From assembly GCA_903930515.1 (NCBI GenBank), contig CAIYYW010000253.1, forward strand, positions 1-7,810: a DNA stretch of 7,810 nucleotides. Reading direction: 5' to 3'. Source of the stretch: an uncultured delta proteobacterium. GTDB lineage: Bacteria; RBG-13-61-14; DRUE01. Of this stretch, positions 5,698 to 7,810 are shown piece by piece. How positions within the stretch are numbered: the first letter of the stretch is position 1; every line of letters begins with the position of its first letter. A model generated the notes under the pieces. The model saw nothing but the letters and a program-made list of their open reading frames with translations. It ran no database searches and was not told where the DNA came from. Made by a program: the position numbers and the translations under genes.

Positions 5698-7281
5698 ATG
5701 AGCGGGAAAAAGAAATGGCGGATACTTCTTCTCTCGGTTTTGCTCGTAATGCTTTGGGTTGATGTTCCAATCGCGAGGTCAACAGACCTGACGATTGACC
5801 CGGACTCTTACCCGATCATCTCGGACCAGGAGATGGGTCAGATGCGCTGGACTTTGATGGTGGCGAATCAGGCGCTGGATGACTATTCCAATATGGAGGC
5901 GCAGAACCAGGTCGGTATGACCTCATACCGCTATTTGATCGCGTTCTCCAGTTATTTTCTCGCCACTGAGCAATTCCACAAACTGCCGGCCTGGACCGAG
6001 GCGCTTCAGCCGGCTCTGGACAAATCCATTCAGAGGATGATCCAAAAACCGGTCTGGGAATTCTGGGCAAAGACCAGCCAGGGCGTTCCCAACCTGGAGC
6101 CGAATTTGAACAAGCCCTATCCGGAAAACCGGGACCCGGTTTCCTACCGAAATATAATGTATTCCGGTCATCTCGGGCATATGATCAATCTCTATGAAAT
6201 GCTTTATCGCGATTTCAAATGGGACCGGAGCGGGTCCATTGTTTTCGCCTGGGCTGACCGGGAAAAATATGTTTATGACAATCATTCTCTGGAAAAAGTG
6301 ATGTATGAGCAGATGAAGAATAATCCCTGGCATTCCATAGAATGCGAGCCCAACGCGGTTTTTCCAGAATGCAACCAGCACCCGGTCCTGAGCTTCATCC
6401 TTTACGATTACACGCACGGAGCGCATCTCTCCGAAGTGCGCGATCAATTTATGGACTTTTTCCTCAAAAATAAGCTGATCGCCCCGAACACGCACCAGAC
6501 CGCAATGTGCTATCTGGTCAAGCAGAAGATCACTATTTCCGATCAGGACCCGCGGTTCGGGAACCTGCTGGACCTGGCGGTGACGCCGATCATCTCGCTC
6601 GGGATCGTGGGTCTGGATTCCCCCTCGGCGGATGGCTGGACCGGGGCGTTTATGCATGCGTGGCAGCCGGATTATATTGCGAGGCATTATCCTTACCAAC
6701 TGAAGCGACTCTTGAAGAGCGGCCCGGAGCCGACTGTTCGGCTCAAGAAGGAGATCTGGGAGCCCCGGAGCAGTTATGGTTTTTTTGCGGTTTATGCCGC
6801 GGAGATGGGGGATCTGAAAACCCGGGATGGAATCCTGGCGTATGCGGATCAAACCTATCAGCCGGCCTGGCTTAATGGCGCGTATCATTATCCCTACAAC
6901 CTGAAACAGGGATGCACTAATCTCACGGATCGGCTGCTGGCGCTTGGCCGCGCCAATCCCAAGGACGGTCTCTGGAAGATGCATAACCAGCCTTTTGACC
7001 CGGAGCATTTTTCAGAGCCGAAACTCTCGGGCGTGGATTTTCCCAAGGTCCTGATCCTGCGCGCGATTTACGACCGGGACAAAAAAGCCCTGATTATCAC
7101 GGTCAAGCCCGGGGATCAGAAAAGCGGCTTCACCGGTTTCAATATTGTTCAGCTCGACCAAAAAAAATCGTACCGGCTCTTGATTGACGGGAAGGAGATA
7201 AATAAATATGCTGGGCAGACATCGATTCCAGTTAAAATCAACCTGGACCAAGAGCGCGACCTGATTTTAATGGAAGATTAA
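5698..7281 (+). CDS. Exported linalool dehydratase/isomerase (LDI)-family protein
   Basis: This 527-residue protein starts with a Sec signal peptide: KKKWR, a hydrophobic stretch at about 9-21, and a likely cut after ARS (residue 28). The body resembles LDI of Castellaniella defragrans, a periplasmic enzyme that hydrates/dehydrates and isomerises monoterpene alcohols. Matches recalled from LDI are RYLIAFSSYFLA (78-89), NIMYSGHL (152-159; LDI Met125/His129), IECEPNAVFPEC (214-225; LDI Cys171 and Cys180, same spacing of nine), LYDYTHG (235-241), ARHYP (328-332) and AAEMGD (367-372). Asp61 or Asp62 may stand for LDI Asp39, but the LDI tyrosines 45 and 240 have no clear equivalents, so the substrate probably differs. 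Residues from about 447 to the end form a beta-rich tail beyond the usual LDI length (about 400 residues). It lies 53 nt after the ATPase gene, with a hairpin between. I am confident of the family and unsure of the reaction. Confidence 0.82.
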   Translation: MSGKKKWRILLLSVLLVMLWVDVPIARSTDLTIDPDSYPIISDQEMGQMRWTLMVANQALDDYSNMEAQNQVGMTSYRYLIAFSSYFLATEQFHKLPAWTEALQPALDKSIQRMIQKPVWEFWAKTSQGVPNLEPNLNKPYPENRDPVSYRNIMYSGHLGHMINLYEMLYRDFKWDRSGSIVFAWADREKYVYDNHSLEKVMYEQMKNNPWHSIECEPNAVFPECNQHPVLSFILYDYTHGAHLSEVRDQFMDFFLKNKLIAPNTHQTAMCYLVKQKITISDQDPRFGNLLDLAVTPIISLGIVGLDSPSADGWTGAFMHAWQPDYIARHYPYQLKRLLKSGPEPTVRLKKEIWEPRSSYGFFAVYAAEMGDLKTRDGILAYADQTYQPAWLNGAYHYPYNLKQGCTNLTDRLLALGRANPKDGLWKMHNQPFDPEHFSEPKLSGVDFPKVLILRAIYDRDKKALIITVKPGDQKSGFTGFNIVQLDQKKSYRLLIDGKEINKYAGQTSIPVKINLDQERDLILMED

Positions 7282-7286
7282 GCAGG

Positions 7287-7314
7287 GGCGTCTCGCGCAT
7301 ACGCGGGATGCGCC
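7287..7314. repeat. Nested palindrome (hairpin element C)
   Basis: An outer GGCG (7287-7290)/CGCC (7311-7314) stem encloses an inner stem CTCGCG/CGCGGG (7292-7297 with 7302-7307, one T-G pair) and a CATA loop, with ATG left unpaired on the 3' side. An alternative fold pairs GCGCAT (7295-7300) with ATGCGC (7308-7313). It begins six bases after the LDI-family stop. Confidence 0.5.
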
Positions 7315-7328
7315 AGGAATTACTGACT

Positions 7329-7358
7329 GCGGCTCCCGCCTTAAAGCGGGATGTCCGC
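7329..7358. repeat. Nested palindrome (hairpin element D)
   Basis: An outer GCGG (7329-7332)/CCGC (7355-7358) stem encloses an inner CCCGC (7335-7339)/GCGGG (7346-7350) stem with a CTTAAA loop. As in element C, the 3' side carries an unpaired ATG-type bulge (ATGT). The shared plan with different stem sequences suggests a related repeat family. Confidence 0.55.
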
Positions 7359-7403
7359 GGCACGAATTTATTGAGCGCGGACAGGAGTGTCCACGCCACG
7401 AAT
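7352..7403 (+). repeat. Direct repeat pair (16-mer) linking elements D and E
   Basis: TGTCCGCGGCACGAAT (7352-7367) and TGTCCACGCCACGAAT (7388-7403) match in 14 of 16 positions and are 36 bases apart. Each forms the 3' arm and tail of a hairpin, so elements D and E look like tandem copies of one diverged unit. Confidence 0.6.
7375..7396. repeat. Palindrome (hairpin element E)
   Basis: GGACA (7379-7383)/TGTCC (7388-7392) with a GGAG loop is extended by GCG (7375-7377)/CGC (7394-7396) across one C-A mismatch. It ends nine bases before the ribosome binding site of the acylase-family gene, so it would sit in that gene's leader if the gene is co-transcribed. Confidence 0.5.
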
Positions 7404-7404
7404 C

Positions 7405-7410
7405 AGGAGG
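7405..7410 (+). promoter_or_regulatory. Ribosome binding site of the acylase-family lipoprotein gene
   Basis: A perfect AGGAGG lies five bases before the ATG at 7416 and supports that start for the reading frame that runs off the window end. Confidence 0.85.
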
Positions 7411-7415
7411 CAGAG

Positions 7416-7810
7416 ATGACTAGATCGGAAAGATGGGGAGTGGTTTTGGCGGCGGTTTTGGTTTTGGCCGCGGGATGCGTGATCCGGCGGATGCCGGAGT
7501 ATGAGCAGAACCCGACCTTGCCGCAGGTGAGCGGGACCTTGAAGGTTCCGGGCCTGCAGGGGCCGGTCCAGGTTTATCGCGACCAGTGGGGAGTCCCGCA
7601 TATTTTCACGGAAAACGAGCACGACCTGTTTTTTGCGGACGGATACATCCAGGCCCAGGACCGGCTGTGGGAGATCACGCTTTTCCGAGCCATCGCCATG
7701 GGGAGGCTGAGCGAGATTTTCGGAAATCTGGGCGTGCCCGGCCAGCCGGTGATGGGCATGAAGATCTCCACCCTGGAAATGGACAAGCGCATGCGGATCA
7801 TGGGAATAAA
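7416..7810 (+). CDS. Penicillin acylase-family (Ntn hydrolase) lipoprotein, N-terminal part
   Basis: The reading frame is open to the window end, giving 131 codons of a gene cut by the boundary. Residues 1-21 form a lipoprotein signal: a short basic start, a hydrophobic run and LAAGC with the lipidated Cys21. The segment from about 52 to 103 is the classic N-terminus of penicillin/cephalosporin/homoserine-lactone acylases (PF01804): VYRDQWGVPHIF (53-64), FFADGYIQAQDRLWE (72-86) and RAIAMGRLSEIFG (91-103). These enzymes are made as precursors that cut themselves to expose an N-terminal catalytic Ser and hydrolyse amides; that Ser would lie beyond the window and cannot be checked. The lipid anchor places it at the periplasmic face of a membrane. 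It lies 134 nt after the LDI-family gene on the same strand, with three hairpins between. The substrate is unknown. Confidence 0.88.
   Translation, partial: MTRSERWGVVLAAVLVLAAGCVIRRMPEYEQNPTLPQVSGTLKVPGLQGPVQVYRDQWGVPHIFTENEHDLFFADGYIQAQDRLWEITLFRAIAMGRLSEIFGNLGVPGQPVMGMKISTLEMDKRMRIMGI

Noticed and set aside
5923-7008. 361-codon open frame on the minus strand
   Set aside because: It lies wholly antisense to the LDI-family gene, whose conserved motifs and signal peptide are clear; the antisense product resembles nothing recognisable.
7287-7403. CRISPR array
   Set aside because: The repeats are short, diverged palindromes without regular spacers, and no cas gene is present.

Overview
The window comes from a bacterium with a GC-leaning genome and strong AGGAGG-type ribosome binding sites. 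It encodes a Sec-exported enzyme, a lipoprotein and a MacB/LolD-type ABC system, which suggests a diderm (Gram-negative) envelope. The URO-D-family protein and the cysteine-rich DUF4418-type membrane protein are typical of anaerobes. No gene allows a firm taxonomic call; an uncultured anaerobic lineage is my guess.

Layout: two gene sets diverge from a short promoter region at about 3236-3357. Leftward (minus strand) runs an apparent three-gene operon: a fold-type II PLP enzyme of the ACC deaminase/D-cysteine desulfhydrase family (2156-3235), a HisF-type cyclase without a HisH partner (1327-2091), and a URO-D/methyltransferase-family protein (38-1297). Rightward run DUF4418-type membrane protein (3358-3774), FtsX/MacB-type permease (3771-5000) and LolD/MacB-type ATPase (4997-5644), linked by two ATGA stop/start overlaps. 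These are followed by an exported protein of the linalool dehydratase/isomerase (LDI) family (5698-7281) and the start of a penicillin-acylase-family lipoprotein (7416 to the window end).

How the genes may work together: the DUF4418/permease/ATPase trio is very probably one membrane complex. All four cysteines of the DUF4418 protein and a Cys-Cys pair in the permease are predicted to lie outside the cytoplasm, which hints at metal or thiol chemistry. The LDI-like enzyme and the acylase are both predicted to act outside the cytoplasm, but no shared pathway can be shown. The minus-strand operon mixes PLP, cyclase and URO-D chemistry, and its joint purpose is unknown.

The most interesting item is the LDI-family protein. 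It keeps the M-Y-x-G-H and C-E-P-x(5)-C active-site signatures, but two tyrosines of the characterised enzyme are not evident and it carries an extra C-terminal beta-rich region. The gaps between genes hold five imperfect palindromes, three of them clustered at 7287-7403, that look like a dispersed hairpin repeat family.
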